NCBI GenBank assembly: GCA_003153475.1
Contig: PLYT01000040.1
Span: 1 to 48,708, forward strand
DNA: 48,708 nt
DNA from: Betaproteobacteria bacterium
GTDB lineage: Bacteria; Pseudomonadota; Gammaproteobacteria; Burkholderiales; Casimicrobiaceae
Reading direction: 5' to 3'
Of the stretch, positions 25,091 through 33,856 are shown one piece after another (within the stretch, counting starts at the first letter, position 1; the number at the start of each line of letters is the position of its first letter). Made by a program: the position numbers and the translations under genes. Under the pieces are notes generated by a model, which saw nothing but the letters and a program-made list of their open reading frames with translations, ran no database searches and was not told the origin of the DNA.

Positions 25091-25118
25091 CGGCGGCGCA
25101 CGATGCGCCGCCGTTTTT
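25091..25118 (+). terminator. Intrinsic terminator/attenuator between tauA and tauB
   Basis: A perfect 10-bp GC-rich stem (25091-25100 with 25104-25113), 3-nt loop CGA, followed directly by five T residues. It lies 26 nt after the tauA stop and 80 nt before tauB. It would end part of the transcripts after tauA, making binding protein in excess over TauBC, or a separate promoter may restart tauB. Confidence 0.85.
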
Positions 25119-25198
25119 CCGCCAGAATCCTCAACCCTGCGGCGCACCGGCTCAAGTAGTGCGCGACCCGGGCAACGCCGACTTCGAACGGGAATCCC

Positions 25199-25999
25199 TT
25201 GCCCACGCTCGATATCCGCAAGCTAGGCGTCCGTTACGCGACCAGGAACGGCACGGTCGACGCGTTGTCCGGCGTCGACCTGTCGATGCGCGACGGCGAA
25301 TTCCTGGTCGCCATCGGCGCATCCGGTTGCGGCAAGACGACGCTGCTGTCGTGCATCGCCGGCTTCCTCCCGCCGACCGAAGGGACGATCGAGCTCGGCG
25401 GTAAGCCCGTGGAGGCACCCGGGGCCGACCGCGGCGTCGTGTTCCAGAAGCACGCGCTGATGCCGTGGCTCAACGTCGCCGAAAACGTCGAATTCGGGCT
25501 GCGGATGCGCGGCCTCGGCGGCGTGCCGCGCCGGAGCATCGCGCTCGAAAAGCTCGCGCTGGTCGGCCTGGAGGGACTGGCCGAGCGGCCGATCTATGAG
25601 CTCTCCGGCGGCATGCAGCAGCGCGTCGGCATCGCGCGCGCGCTCGCCAGCGACCCGCAGCTGATGCTGATGGACGAGCCGCTGGGCGCGCTCGACGCGT
25701 TCACCCGCGAAGCGATCCAGGAGCTGATACTCGACGTGTGGCACCGTACCGGCAAGATGTGCTTTTTCATCACCCATAGCGTCGAAGAGGCCTTGTTCCT
25801 GGCGACGCACCTGGTGGTGATGACGCCGCGGCCGGGCCGCATCTCGCACGAATACGAGCTCGACTTCGGACAGCGTTTTATCGAAACACGCGACGCGCGC
25901 GCGATCAAATCCTCGCCCGACTTCATCCGCATCCGCGAGGAAGTGCTGGCGGTGATCCTGCACCGCGACCATGCGCCGGCAGGCGCCGCTGCGACCTGA
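25199..25999 (+). CDS. tauB: Taurine ABC transporter ATP-binding protein
   Basis: 266 aa starting with TTG at 25199 ([17 protein letters not shown]). Walker [10 protein letters not shown] at residues 40-48, Q-loop [11 protein letters not shown], signature [15 protein letters not shown], Walker [18 protein letters not shown] and the H-loop [14 protein letters not shown] are all present. This belongs to the nitrate/sulfonate/taurine ABC subfamily. Its stop codon is 2 nt from the tauC ATG, so the two are coupled. No ATG is available nearby; the TTG follows a weak GGGAA ribosome site. Confidence 0.93.
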   Translation: MPTLDIRKLGVRYATRNGTVDALSGVDLSMRDGEFLVAIGASGCGKTTLLSCIAGFLPPTEGTIELGGKPVEAPGADRGVVFQKHALMPWLNVAENVEFGLRMRGLGGVPRRSIALEKLALVGLEGLAERPIYELSGGMQQRVGIARALASDPQLMLMDEPLGALDAFTREAIQELILDVWHRTGKMCFFITHSVEEALFLATHLVVMTPRPGRISHEYELDFGQRFIETRDARAIKSSPDFIRIREEVLAVILHRDHAPAGAAAT

Positions 26000-26001
26000 C
26001 G

Positions 26002-26832
26002 ATGGCGAAGCAGCAGCCGACCGGGGGCACCGGGCGCCCGAAAACCTCGCGCTACGCGACGCCCGGCGAAGGCCCGAGCACGGCGATATCGGTTGCGACG
26101 ATGGCCGCGATCGGCGCGCTGTGGTGGATTGCCAGCCACTACCGCTGGTTGCCGCCGCTGTTCCTGCCGACGCCGGAAACGGTGTTCACCCGGTTGTGGG
26201 AGTCGGCGCGCGGCGAACTGACCGACGCGCCACTCGCGACGCACTTCGGCTGGTCGATGTTTCGCGTCTTCACCGCGTTTCTGCTCGCCTGCATTACCGC
26301 GATACCGATCGGAATCGCGATGGGTGTCTCGCGCATCGCGCGCGGCATTTTCGATCCGCCGATCGAGTTTTACCGTCCGTTGCCGCCGCTCGCCTATCTG
26401 CCGCTGATCATCATCTGGTTCGGCATCGACGAGCTGTCGAAGGTATTGCTGATCTACCTCGCCTGCTTCGCGCCCTTGGCGATGAGTTCGCGCGCGGGCG
26501 TGCGCTCGGTGTCGCAGGAGCAGATTCACGCCGCGTATTCGATGGGCGCATCGCGCTGGCAGGTCATTGCTCACGTGGTCATACCTGCTGCGATGCCCGA
26601 GATCCTGACGGCGATGCGCATCTCGATCGGCTTCGGGTGGACGACGCTGGTTGCCGCCGAAATGGTCGCTGCCACCTACGGGCTCGGGCAGATGGTGCTC
26701 AACGCGTCGAATTTCCTGCGCACAGACATTGTGGTCATGGGCATCGTCGTCATCGGTGCCGTCGCCTACCTCTTCGACCTGTTGATGCGCCAGGTCGAAC
26801 GGGTCGTCGTCCCGTGGAAAGGTAAAGTTTAG
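26002..26832 (+). CDS. tauC: Taurine ABC transporter permease
   Basis: 276-aa inner-membrane permease with about six hydrophobic segments and a hydrophilic N-terminus of 30 residues. SsuC/TauC-type motifs are LPPLFLPTPETVFTRLW, FYRPLPPLAYLPLIIIWFGIDELSKVLLI and the EAA loop QIHAAYSMGASRWQVIAHVVIPAAMPEI. It forms the membrane channel with TauB and TauA. The gene starts 2 nt after tauB. A repeat-like element follows its stop codon. Confidence 0.93.
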   Translation: MAKQQPTGGTGRPKTSRYATPGEGPSTAISVATMAAIGALWWIASHYRWLPPLFLPTPETVFTRLWESARGELTDAPLATHFGWSMFRVFTAFLLACITAIPIGIAMGVSRIARGIFDPPIEFYRPLPPLAYLPLIIIWFGIDELSKVLLIYLACFAPLAMSSRAGVRSVSQEQIHAAYSMGASRWQVIAHVVIPAAMPEILTAMRISIGFGWTTLVAAEMVAATYGLGQMVLNASNFLRTDIVVMGIVVIGAVAYLFDLLMRQVERVVVPWKGKV

Positions 26833-26938
26833 TCGATACGCAATGCGCGGCCCGGCGCAAGCCCGGGCCAAAGCAGCGATGGCGGCCGGCAGTATCGCAC
26901 CTTGGGTCGCGGCCTTCGCCGGGATGAAAGAAGGATAA
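26833..26938. repeat. REP-like/degenerate intergenic repeat between tauC and pta
   Basis: The tauC-pta spacer starts with a 7-bp GGCCCGG/CCGGGCC hairpin and continues into a stretch (about 26899-26934) with CTTGGGTC, GGCCTTCGCCGGGATGA and AAGAAGG, the look of dispersed GCCTTCGCCGGGATGA-type intergenic elements common in proteobacteria. CGATAC near 26834 and GTATCG near 26893 form short inverted ends of the first part. No second copy is present in this window, so the repeat status rests on resemblance only. Confidence 0.45.
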
Positions 26939-27011
26939 CGGCTGCTCCCAGCCAAATGCCGGTCATCGGAAAGGGTTGACAGGCCCTTCCCCCTTTGCCA
27001 CCCTCGCCCCC

Positions 27012-27977
27012 ATGCCTACCCGTCCCCACTTCCAGCGGCTGGTCGAACGCGTCCGCAATCTGCCGGCGCTGCCGACGGCGATCGTCTATCCTTGCGATCG
27101 CGATTCGCTGCAGGTCGCGCTTTCCGGGCAGTTTGCCGGCTACCTCGCGCCGGTGCTGGTCGGCCCCGAAGCGCGCATCGCCGACGCGGCTGCGCGTGCG
27201 GGACTCGATCTGTCGCGCATCGAGCTGATCGATACGCCGGATGATCCGGCCGAGGCGGCGAGGCGCGCTGTCGTACTGGCTCGCGACGGCGCCGTTCGGG
27301 CGCTGATCAAGGGCAGCCTTTACCCCGATGACCTGATGCGCGCGGTTGCGGCACCCGATGCAGGCCTGCGCGGCGAGCATCGGCTGACGCACGCGTTCTT
27401 CATGGATGTCCCCGGTTTCGGCCGGCCGTTCATCTTGTCGGATGCAGTACTCAATATCGCGCCGAATCTCGCCGCCAAGCGCGAGATCGTGCAGAACGCG
27501 ATCGACCTCGCGCACGCGCTGGGCATCGCGAACCCGCAGGTCGCCGTGCTGGCGGCGGTCGAGGGCGTGACCGCGGCGCTGCCGGCGACCGGCGATGCCG
27601 CAGCGCTGGCGAAAATGTCGACGCAAGGCTTGATTACCGGTGGCGCCGTGGCCGGTCCGCTCACGGCCGACAGTGCGCTTTCGTCCGACGCGGCGCGCGT
27701 CAATGGCGTCGACGATCCGGTCGCGGGTCACGCCGACGTGCTGATCGTTCCCGGCCTCGACGCCGGTTCGCTGATGGTGCGCACGCTCACTGCGATCAGC
27801 GGTGCGCTCGCCGCCGGCATCGTGCTCGGCGCGAAGGTTCCGATCGTTCTCGCCGGACGCAACGACACGATGGAAGTACGCATGGCTGCCTGCGTGCTCG
27901 CGTCATTCATCGCCGCGGCGCAGGCGCAACAGACGCCCGCGCCGCCGGCGCTGGCCGGCGTTCCGATCGCCGCTTAA
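27012..27977 (+). CDS. pta: Phosphate acetyltransferase (Pta)
   Basis: About 321-aa PTA_PTB-domain enzyme converting acetyl phosphate from Xsc and CoA to acetyl-CoA plus Pi. Family motifs include GAVRALIKGSLYPDDLMRAV, THAFFMDVPGFGRPFILSDAVLNIAPNLAAKREIVQNAIDLA (in parts, about residues 122-163), and ADVLIVPGLDAGSLMVRTLTAI. It is the short, single-domain form typical of taurine clusters, without the regulatory N-terminal domain of housekeeping Pta. The start is ATG 27012; a TTG at 26976 with a GGAAAGG site gives 12 more residues and cannot be excluded. Confidence 0.9.
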   Translation: MPTRPHFQRLVERVRNLPALPTAIVYPCDRDSLQVALSGQFAGYLAPVLVGPEARIADAAARAGLDLSRIELIDTPDDPAEAARRAVVLARDGAVRALIKGSLYPDDLMRAVAAPDAGLRGEHRLTHAFFMDVPGFGRPFILSDAVLNIAPNLAAKREIVQNAIDLAHALGIANPQVAVLAAVEGVTAALPATGDAAALAKMSTQGLITGGAVAGPLTADSALSSDAARVNGVDDPVAGHADVLIVPGLDAGSLMVRTLTAISGALAAGIVLGAKVPIVLAGRNDTMEVRMAACVLASFIAAAQAQQTPAPPALAGVPIAA

Positions 27978-27996
27978 GCTCGATCGCGCCCTCGTT

Positions 27997-28033
27997 GCAC
28001 GGCCCGCCCCGCGGCTGCATGATGCGGCCGTGC
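27997..28033 (+). other. Hairpin between pta and the SulP gene
   Basis: An 8-bp perfect stem (27997-28004 with 28026-28033, GCACGGCC/GGCCGTGC) with a 21-nt GC-rich loop, followed a few bases later by CTTTT. It lies in the 75-nt pta-sulP spacer and may be a weak terminator or attenuator. Confidence 0.4.
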
Positions 28034-28052
28034 CGTTGATCTTTTGCCTCCC

Positions 28053-29837
28053 ATGCCTCCGCTGGCGCTGAGGCTCTTCCCCTTTCTCGCCTGGCGGCAT
28101 CGCGTCACGGCGGCGACGTTGCGAGCCGACCTGCTTGCGGGGCTGCTCGGCGCGTTGATCGTTCTGCCGCAGGGCGTCGCGTACGCGACGCTGGCCGGGC
28201 TTCCGCCCCAGTATGGGTTGTACGGCGCGATGCTGCCCGCAGTGGTCGGCGCTCTGTGGGGATCGTCTTGGCACCTCGTGTCGGGACCGACCAACGCGAC
28301 CTCGCTGATGGTCTCTGCCTCGCTTGGCGCTCTGGCGCTGCCGTTCTCGCCCGAGTATCTTCGCCTCGCGTTGACGCTCGGCCTGATGATCGGCCTGATC
28401 AAGCTCGCACTGGGCCTCGCCCGGCTTGGCGCACTGGTCAACTTCATTTCAACCACTGTCGTCATCGGCTTTACCGCGGGCGCCGGACTCCTGATCATCG
28501 CCGCGCAGCTGGCGAATTTTTTCGGATTGCCGGCCGCCCATCCGGCCAGCTTCGTCAACGCGCTCGCGTCGTTCGCACGGCACGCGACCGAGGTCGATCG
28601 TTGGACCGCGGCGGTCGGAGTCGTGACGCTGATCGCCTCGCTGGCGAGCCGACGGGTGCTGCCGCGCGTTCCTTACCTGCTGACCGGAATGGTCATTGGC
28701 AGTGTCTTCGCGTACGCGCTGGCGCGCGCTGGCATCGCGCAGGTCGCGACGATCGGCCCGCTCCCGTCTGCCGTGCCCCCCCTGTCGCTGCCGGAGTTTT
28801 CCGGCGAAACGTGGCGCATGCTCGCGCCGATCGCTTTCGCGTTGACGGTGATCGGACTGACCGAAGCGGTGGCGAGCGCACGCGCCGTTGCCGCACGCTC
28901 GGGCCAGCGCATCGACGGCAATCAGGAATTCGTGGGCCAAGGCATGGCCAACATCGCCGGCGCGTTCACCTCGAGCTATCCGACATCGGGATCGTTCAAC
29001 CGCACCGGCGCCAACTTCGAGGCCGGGGCCAAAACACCGCTGGCGGCCGTGTTTTCTGCCGGCTTCCTGCTCGTGGTGCTGCTTCTGGTTACACCGCTCG
29101 CGGCGTACCTGCCGTTCGCGGTAATGGCGGCGCTTCTCCTGATCATCGCTTGGGGACTGATCGATCTCACGCGCATCCGCGAGATCGCGCGCATCGGCCG
29201 CAGTGAAGCGCTGGTGCTGGCGGTTACCTTTCTGGCCACGCTGTTCGTACAATTGGATTTTGCCATCCTGGTCGGCGTTCTGTGCTCGCTTTTCGCATAC
29301 CTCAATCGCACGACGCACCCGGCGATCCACGCGGTAGCACCCGACCCGGCGTCGCCGCGACGGCGGTTCATTCCGGTCGCGGCCAGCGGCTCGCTCGGCC
29401 GCCTGACCGAATGCCCGCAGCTCGCCTTGCTGCGCGTCGACGGCTCGCTGTTTTTTGGGGCAGTCGACCACGTGAAGGACGAGCTCGACACGATGCGCAC
29501 CAGCGCGTCGGCACGCCCGCACGTGCTCCTGATCGGCAGCGGCATCAACTTCATCGACGTCGCCGGCGCCGAGCTGCTCGCGCAGGAGGCCGATGCACAG
29601 AGGGCAGCCGGCGGCGCCCTCTACCTGTGCAATATGAAGCCCACGGTGGTGGAGGTGCTGGAGCGCGCCGGCATAGTCGACCGGATCGGGCGCGACAGGA
29701 TCTTCGCCACCAAGGACGAGGCCATTCGCGGCATCTATCCCCGCCTTAACTCGGCGATCTGCCAGGCCAGCACCGCGCGCATATTCATCGAGTGCCAGAC
29801 GCACCTGCCGGACGGGCGCCCGCGGCACGCCGACTGA
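28053..29837 (+). CDS. SulP-family anion transporter with STAS domain (probable sulfate permease)
   Basis: 594 aa from the ATG at 28053. The N-terminal SulP core has DLLAGLLGALIVLPQGVAYATLAGLPPQYGLYGAMLPAVVGALWG in parts at residues 20-65, and GPTNATSLM; about 12 hydrophobic segments follow. QEFVGQGMANIAGAFTSSYPTSGSFNRTGAN is the family signature. The C-terminal STAS domain (about 450-560) has LALLRVDGSLFFGAVDHV and HVLLIGSGINFIDVAGAELL. It is last in the taurine operon, so sulfate handling, possibly export of the sulfate made by SoeABC, is inferred. SulP proteins can also carry bicarbonate or other anions. Confidence 0.87.
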   Translation: MPPLALRLFPFLAWRHRVTAATLRADLLAGLLGALIVLPQGVAYATLAGLPPQYGLYGAMLPAVVGALWGSSWHLVSGPTNATSLMVSASLGALALPFSPEYLRLALTLGLMIGLIKLALGLARLGALVNFISTTVVIGFTAGAGLLIIAAQLANFFGLPAAHPASFVNALASFARHATEVDRWTAAVGVVTLIASLASRRVLPRVPYLLTGMVIGSVFAYALARAGIAQVATIGPLPSAVPPLSLPEFSGETWRMLAPIAFALTVIGLTEAVASARAVAARSGQRIDGNQEFVGQGMANIAGAFTSSYPTSGSFNRTGANFEAGAKTPLAAVFSAGFLLVVLLLVTPLAAYLPFAVMAALLLIIAWGLIDLTRIREIARIGRSEALVLAVTFLATLFVQLDFAILVGVLCSLFAYLNRTTHPAIHAVAPDPASPRRRFIPVAASGSLGRLTECPQLALLRVDGSLFFGAVDHVKDELDTMRTSASARPHVLLIGSGINFIDVAGAELLAQEADAQRAAGGALYLCNMKPTVVEVLERAGIVDRIGRDRIFATKDEAIRGIYPRLNSAICQASTARIFIECQTHLPDGRPRHAD

Positions 29838-29850
29838 ACATCGGCAACCG

Positions 29851-32106
29851 CTACTTCGGCTGCACGCAGTCGACGAAGTAGCGAAGCTTCCCGGCCTCGC
29901 TGGTTTCGACCAGGCCGTGGATGTCCGTATCGAATCCGGGGAACTGCTGATTGAAGTTCCGGGCGAACTGCAGGAACTGCACGATCGTGCGGTTGAAGCG
30001 CTCGCCGGGGATCAGCAGCGGAATGCCCGGCGGGTACGGCGTCAGCAGCACGCTGGTGACGCGTCCTTCGAGCTGGTCGATTTCGACGCGGTCTATTTCG
30101 CGATGTGCGATGCAGGCGAACGCATCGGAGGGCTTCATCGCCGGCTGCATGTCCGACAGATACATTTCGGTCGTCACGCGCGCGACGTCGTTGGCCTTGT
30201 ACATGTCGTGGATCTGCCGGCACAGGTCGCGCAGGCCGACCTTCTCGTACGTCGGGTGCTTGGCGCAGAACTCCGGCAGGATCTTCCACAGCGGCTGGTT
30301 CTTGTCGTAGTCGTCCTTGAACTGCTGCAGCGCCGTGACCAGCGTGTTCCAGCGGCCCTTGGTGATGCCGATAGTGAACATGATGAAGAACGAGTAAAGG
30401 CCGGTCTTCTCAACGATGACGCCGTGCTCTGCCAGGTACTTGGTGACGATCGAGGCGGGAATCCCGGTCTTGGCGAACTTGCCCGAGACGTCGAGGCCCG
30501 GCGTGATCACCGTCGCCTTGATCGGGTCGAGCATCGTGAAGCCGGGCGCGAGGTTGCCGAAGCCGTGCCATTTCTCGTTCGCCTTCAGCATCCAGTCGTC
30601 TCGCCGGCCCATGCCTTCCGCGGTCAGCTTCTCCGGACCCCAGACCTTGAACCACCAGTCCTTGCCCCACTCGTCGTCGACCTTGCGCATCGCGCGCCGG
30701 AAGTCGAGCGCTTCGGCGATCGACTCCTCGACCAGCGCCGTTCCGCCCGGCGCTTCCATCATCGCGGCCGATACGTCGCACGAGGCGATGATCGCGTATT
30801 GCGGCGAGGTCGACGTGTGCATCAGGTACGCCTCGTTGAATATGTGGCGGTCGAGTTTCCGGGTCTGCGATTCCTGCACGATGATCTGCGACGCCTGCGA
30901 AATGCCGGCGAGCAGCTTGTGCGTCGAGTGCGTGGCGAACACCATCGCCTTCTTGCTGCGCGGCCGGTCCTTGCCGATCGCGTGCATGTCCTTGTAGAAC
31001 TCGTGAAACGCGGCGTGCGGCAACCAGGCTTCGTCGAAATGCAGGGTCTCGATCCAGTCGCCCAGCGTGTCCTTCAGCATCTCGACATTGTAGGCGACGC
31101 CGTCATAAGTGCTCTGCGTGATCGTCAGGATGCGCGGCTGCTTGTTCTTCGCCGCGCGCGCGAACGGATTGGCCTCGATCTTCTTGCGGATGTTCTCCGG
31201 CCGGAATTCCTCCAGCGGAATCGGCCCGATGATGCCCAGGTGATTGCGGGTCGGCGTCAGGAACACGGGGATCGCGCCGGTCATCGTGATCGCATGCAGG
31301 ATCGACACGTGACAGTTGCGGTCGACGACGACGATGTCGTCCGGCGCAACGGTGGCGTGCCATACCATCTTGTTCGACGTCGACGTGCCGTTGGTGACGA
31401 AAAAGCAGTGGTCGGCGTTGAATATCCGCGCCGCGTTGCGCTCGGCGGCAGCGACCGGCCCCGAATGATCGAGCAGCTGCCCCAGCTCGTCGACCGAGTT
31501 GCAGACGTCGGCGCGCAGCATGTTCTCGCCGAAGAACTGGTGGAACATCTGCCCGACCGGGCTCTTGAGGAAAGCGACGCCACCGGAGTGGCCCGGGCAG
31601 TGCCACGAATACGAGCCGTCCTGCGCGTAGTCGACCAGCGCCCGGAAGAACGGCGGCGCCAGCGAGTTGAGATAGCTCTTGGCCTCACGGATGATGTGGC
31701 GCGCGACAAACTCCGGCGTGTCCTCGAACGTGTGGATGAAGCCGTGCAGCTCGCGCAGGATGTCGTTCGGAATATGCCGCGACGTGCGCGTCTCGCCGTA
31801 GAGATAGATCGGGATCTCGGCGTTCTTGAAGCGGATCTCCTCGACGAAGGCGCGCAGGCTCTTCAGCGCCGACTCGGTTTCCTCGACCGATCCGGCGCCG
31901 AATTCCTCATCGTCTATCGACAGGATGAACGCCGACGCGCGCGATTGCTGCTGCGCGAACTGCGACAGGTCGCCGTAGCTGGTCACGCCGAGGATCTCCA
32001 TTCCTTCTTTTTCGATCGCCGCTGCCAGCGCGCGTATGCCGAGGCCCGACGCGTTCTCGGAACGGAAGTCTTCGTCGATGATGACGATGGGAAAGCGGAA
32101 TTTCAT
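29851..32106 (-). CDS. Arginine/lysine/ornithine decarboxylase (fold type I, wing domain)
   Basis: 751 aa from the ATG at 32106, preceded by AGGAG. Domain order is an N-terminal response-regulator-like wing domain (residues 1-130), the PLP-binding core, and a C-terminal domain. The PLP region has FFVTNGTSTSNKMVWHA, DRNCHVSILHA, LHFDEAWLPHAAF and the Schiff-base Lys in ATHSTHKLLAGISQASQI. It decarboxylates a basic amino acid to the matching polyamine precursor; which one cannot be told from sequence alone. It is convergent with sulP (13-nt gap). Confidence 0.9.
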   Translation of the reverse strand: MKFRFPIVIIDEDFRSENASGLGIRALAAAIEKEGMEILGVTSYGDLSQFAQQQSRASAFILSIDDEEFGAGSVEETESALKSLRAFVEEIRFKNAEIPIYLYGETRTSRHIPNDILRELHGFIHTFEDTPEFVARHIIREAKSYLNSLAPPFFRALVDYAQDGSYSWHCPGHSGGVAFLKSPVGQMFHQFFGENMLRADVCNSVDELGQLLDHSGPVAAAERNAARIFNADHCFFVTNGTSTSNKMVWHATVAPDDIVVVDRNCHVSILHAITMTGAIPVFLTPTRNHLGIIGPIPLEEFRPENIRKKIEANPFARAAKNKQPRILTITQSTYDGVAYNVEMLKDTLGDWIETLHFDEAWLPHAAFHEFYKDMHAIGKDRPRSKKAMVFATHSTHKLLAGISQASQIIVQESQTRKLDRHIFNEAYLMHTSTSPQYAIIASCDVSAAMMEAPGGTALVEESIAEALDFRRAMRKVDDEWGKDWWFKVWGPEKLTAEGMGRRDDWMLKANEKWHGFGNLAPGFTMLDPIKATVITPGLDVSGKFAKTGIPASIVTKYLAEHGVIVEKTGLYSFFIMFTIGITKGRWNTLVTALQQFKDDYDKNQPLWKILPEFCAKHPTYEKVGLRDLCRQIHDMYKANDVARVTTEMYLSDMQPAMKPSDAFACIAHREIDRVEIDQLEGRVTSVLLTPYPPGIPLLIPGERFNRTIVQFLQFARNFNQQFPGFDTDIHGLVETSEAGKLRYFVDCVQPK

Positions 32107-32270
32107 CCAGCCACTCCTGTAGATCGTGATGTGTCGCGCGCCAAAAAAGAAAGCGGGGTGTCCGGCCGATGGCCGCACCCCTCGTCAGGGGCGCATTGTG
32201 CACCGCTTTGGGCGCGCGATGCGAGCGGTTTGCGCCTCGGCGGCAGGAACCTGCCTTCCGGCGCCGCGGG

Positions 32271-33095
32271 TCAAACGTTGGCGGCGACCAGGATTCCTGC
32301 CCAGGCGATCAACCCGAGCCCCAGCGGTGTCCGCAGCCGCCTTCCCCAGCGCAGGTTCTTCTCGGCGGCCATTGCGGCCGCCAGAACCAGCATCCAGCCG
32401 AGGCTGCCCATGCCCACGACGAACATCACGGCCATCAGCGCCCAGCAGCAGCCGACGCAGAAGACGCCGTGCTCGAACCCGATCCGCAACGCCTCGCCGC
32501 GCGGCGCGAGCCCGTGCCAGCGTTGATTGATGAATGCAAACGGCGTGCGGCACCGCTCCAGACAACGGTACTTGAGCGCGCTGAACTGGAACGCTCCGGC
32601 GCCGGCCAGCACGATCGCCCCGACGACCCAGCCACGACCGACGAGCCAGCCGACGTGCGCCGCGCCGGCGTGAAGGACGCTGTCGACTCCGTGCGCCAGC
32701 AGGCCGAAGCCCAGCCAGGCGATCGCGTAGCCGGCGACGACGCGCCCCACCAGCGCGCCGGCGTCAGGCCGCGCGGACACGACCCGCCCGAAGATGCCGA
32801 GCAGCGGCAAGGTCGTCGGCAGCATCATCGCCGTGATCATCAGCAGCCAGGCGAACGCGTAGACCAGCGCCGGGACGATCAGCGCGCCTTGCGGGATGCT
32901 GCGGCAAAGCGCGCCGAACGGACCGTCGCCGGCCCAGCCGCCATGCTCGAGGTAGCGCGCGTACGGGCTTACGCTCCATGCAGCGAGCGCGAGCCACGCG
33001 ACCAGCGACAGCGCGCCCACCAGCACGAGGCGGAGCGTCTGCGGATCGAGGACGCGCACAGAGCTCGCCGTGGGCGGCGCGCGCAGATCGGACAC
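32271..33095 (-). CDS. DUF2182 membrane protein (cysteine-rich, predicted metal-binding)
   Basis: 274-aa polytopic membrane protein with about seven hydrophobic segments. The DUF2182 hallmarks are visible: LLMITAMMLPTTLPLL (about residues 88-103), FQFSALKYRCLERCRTPFAFI (about 170-190) and HGVFCVGCCWALMAVMFVVGMG (about 208-229). The Cys groups CLERC and CVGCC and the Met-rich segment suggest metal binding, but no function is established. It directly follows a DUF1326 gene, and these two families are often neighbours. The 164-nt spacer downstream leads to the decarboxylase gene. Confidence 0.82.
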   Translation of the reverse strand: MSDLRAPPTASSVRVLDPQTLRLVLVGALSLVAWLALAAWSVSPYARYLEHGGWAGDGPFGALCRSIPQGALIVPALVYAFAWLLMITAMMLPTTLPLLGIFGRVVSARPDAGALVGRVVAGYAIAWLGFGLLAHGVDSVLHAGAAHVGWLVGRGWVVGAIVLAGAGAFQFSALKYRCLERCRTPFAFINQRWHGLAPRGEALRIGFEHGVFCVGCCWALMAVMFVVGMGSLGWMLVLAAAMAAEKNLRWGRRLRTPLGLGLIAWAGILVAANV

Positions 33096-33127
33096 GGCAA
33101 GAGCCCGGGCTACCTCTTCAGCTGCCT

Positions 33128-33730
33128 TCAGGCATCGAACACGAAGGTGCTTTGCAGCGCGTTGTGGCCGCTCAGGTTGAGGTTGATGCCCAGCTTGTCG
33201 ACCTTGGAGGTATACCGCGAGGCTTTTCCTACGAACACCGGTGCGCCGGGAACGGTCGAGAAGACCGTATCCGCCAGGGTCGTCGTCGCGCCGCTCGCGC
33301 TCTTATACGGCTCGAGCTCGGCATAACCTGCGTTGCCCACCTTGATCGTCCCCTTGCCACCTTGGACGTCCCATTGGATCGGCACCTTTTCGACCGAGAC
33401 CACTTCGCCGACCAGCTTGGCGAGTTCCGCGACCGGCCCGCCCAGCTTGCCGGTATAGACCCCGAGGATTGCCTCCTCCTGCTTGGCGCTGACCTTGTCG
33501 TCGAGATAGACGGCGGCGCGCCAATTCCCCTGCAGGATGTTGCCGGGGATGTGCGCGATCATCGCGATCGTATGGCCGGCGACGTCGACGCCGTTGATCG
33601 TCCCCTTGTCGAAATGCCAGGAAACGATGGTATCGCAGGTGCCGAAGTCGGGGTCCTCGCCGATCCAGCACGGGCACAGCACGCGACAGTTGCAGACCTC
33701 GAGCAGTCTTCCTTCCAGATGATAGGCCAT
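33128..33730 (-). CDS. DUF1326 domain protein
   Basis: 200-aa soluble protein. The N-terminal CNCRVLCPCWIGEDPDFGTC cluster (residues 13-32) has five cysteines and is the DUF1326 signature; it looks like a metal or thiol site. Then follow HTIAMIAHIPGNILQGNWRAAVYLDD and a beta-rich C-terminal half ending LSGHNALQSTFVFDA. The ATG at 33730 has a GAGGGGAAA ribosome site. It is cotranscribed with the DUF2182 gene (32-nt gap). Function is unknown; metal handling is inference. Confidence 0.85.
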   Translation of the reverse strand: MAYHLEGRLLEVCNCRVLCPCWIGEDPDFGTCDTIVSWHFDKGTINGVDVAGHTIAMIAHIPGNILQGNWRAAVYLDDKVSAKQEEAILGVYTGKLGGPVAELAKLVGEVVSVEKVPIQWDVQGGKGTIKVGNAGYAELEPYKSASGATTTLADTVFSTVPGAPVFVGKASRYTSKVDKLGINLNLSGHNALQSTFVFDA

Positions 33731-33856
33731 GGATTTCCCCTCGTTTGAATTCGCACGGAACGCGGGCGCGATTTCCGCGCCACAGCCAGTCGATGCTACG
33801 CCGAGCGCGAGACCGATTCCAGCCGAATATTCGACAAGGGCCTGTTCACGCCCTAT

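Noticed and set aside
29917-32526. 869-aa plus-strand open frame
   Set aside because: Antisense to the PLP decarboxylase and the DUF2182 gene; no recognisable domain.
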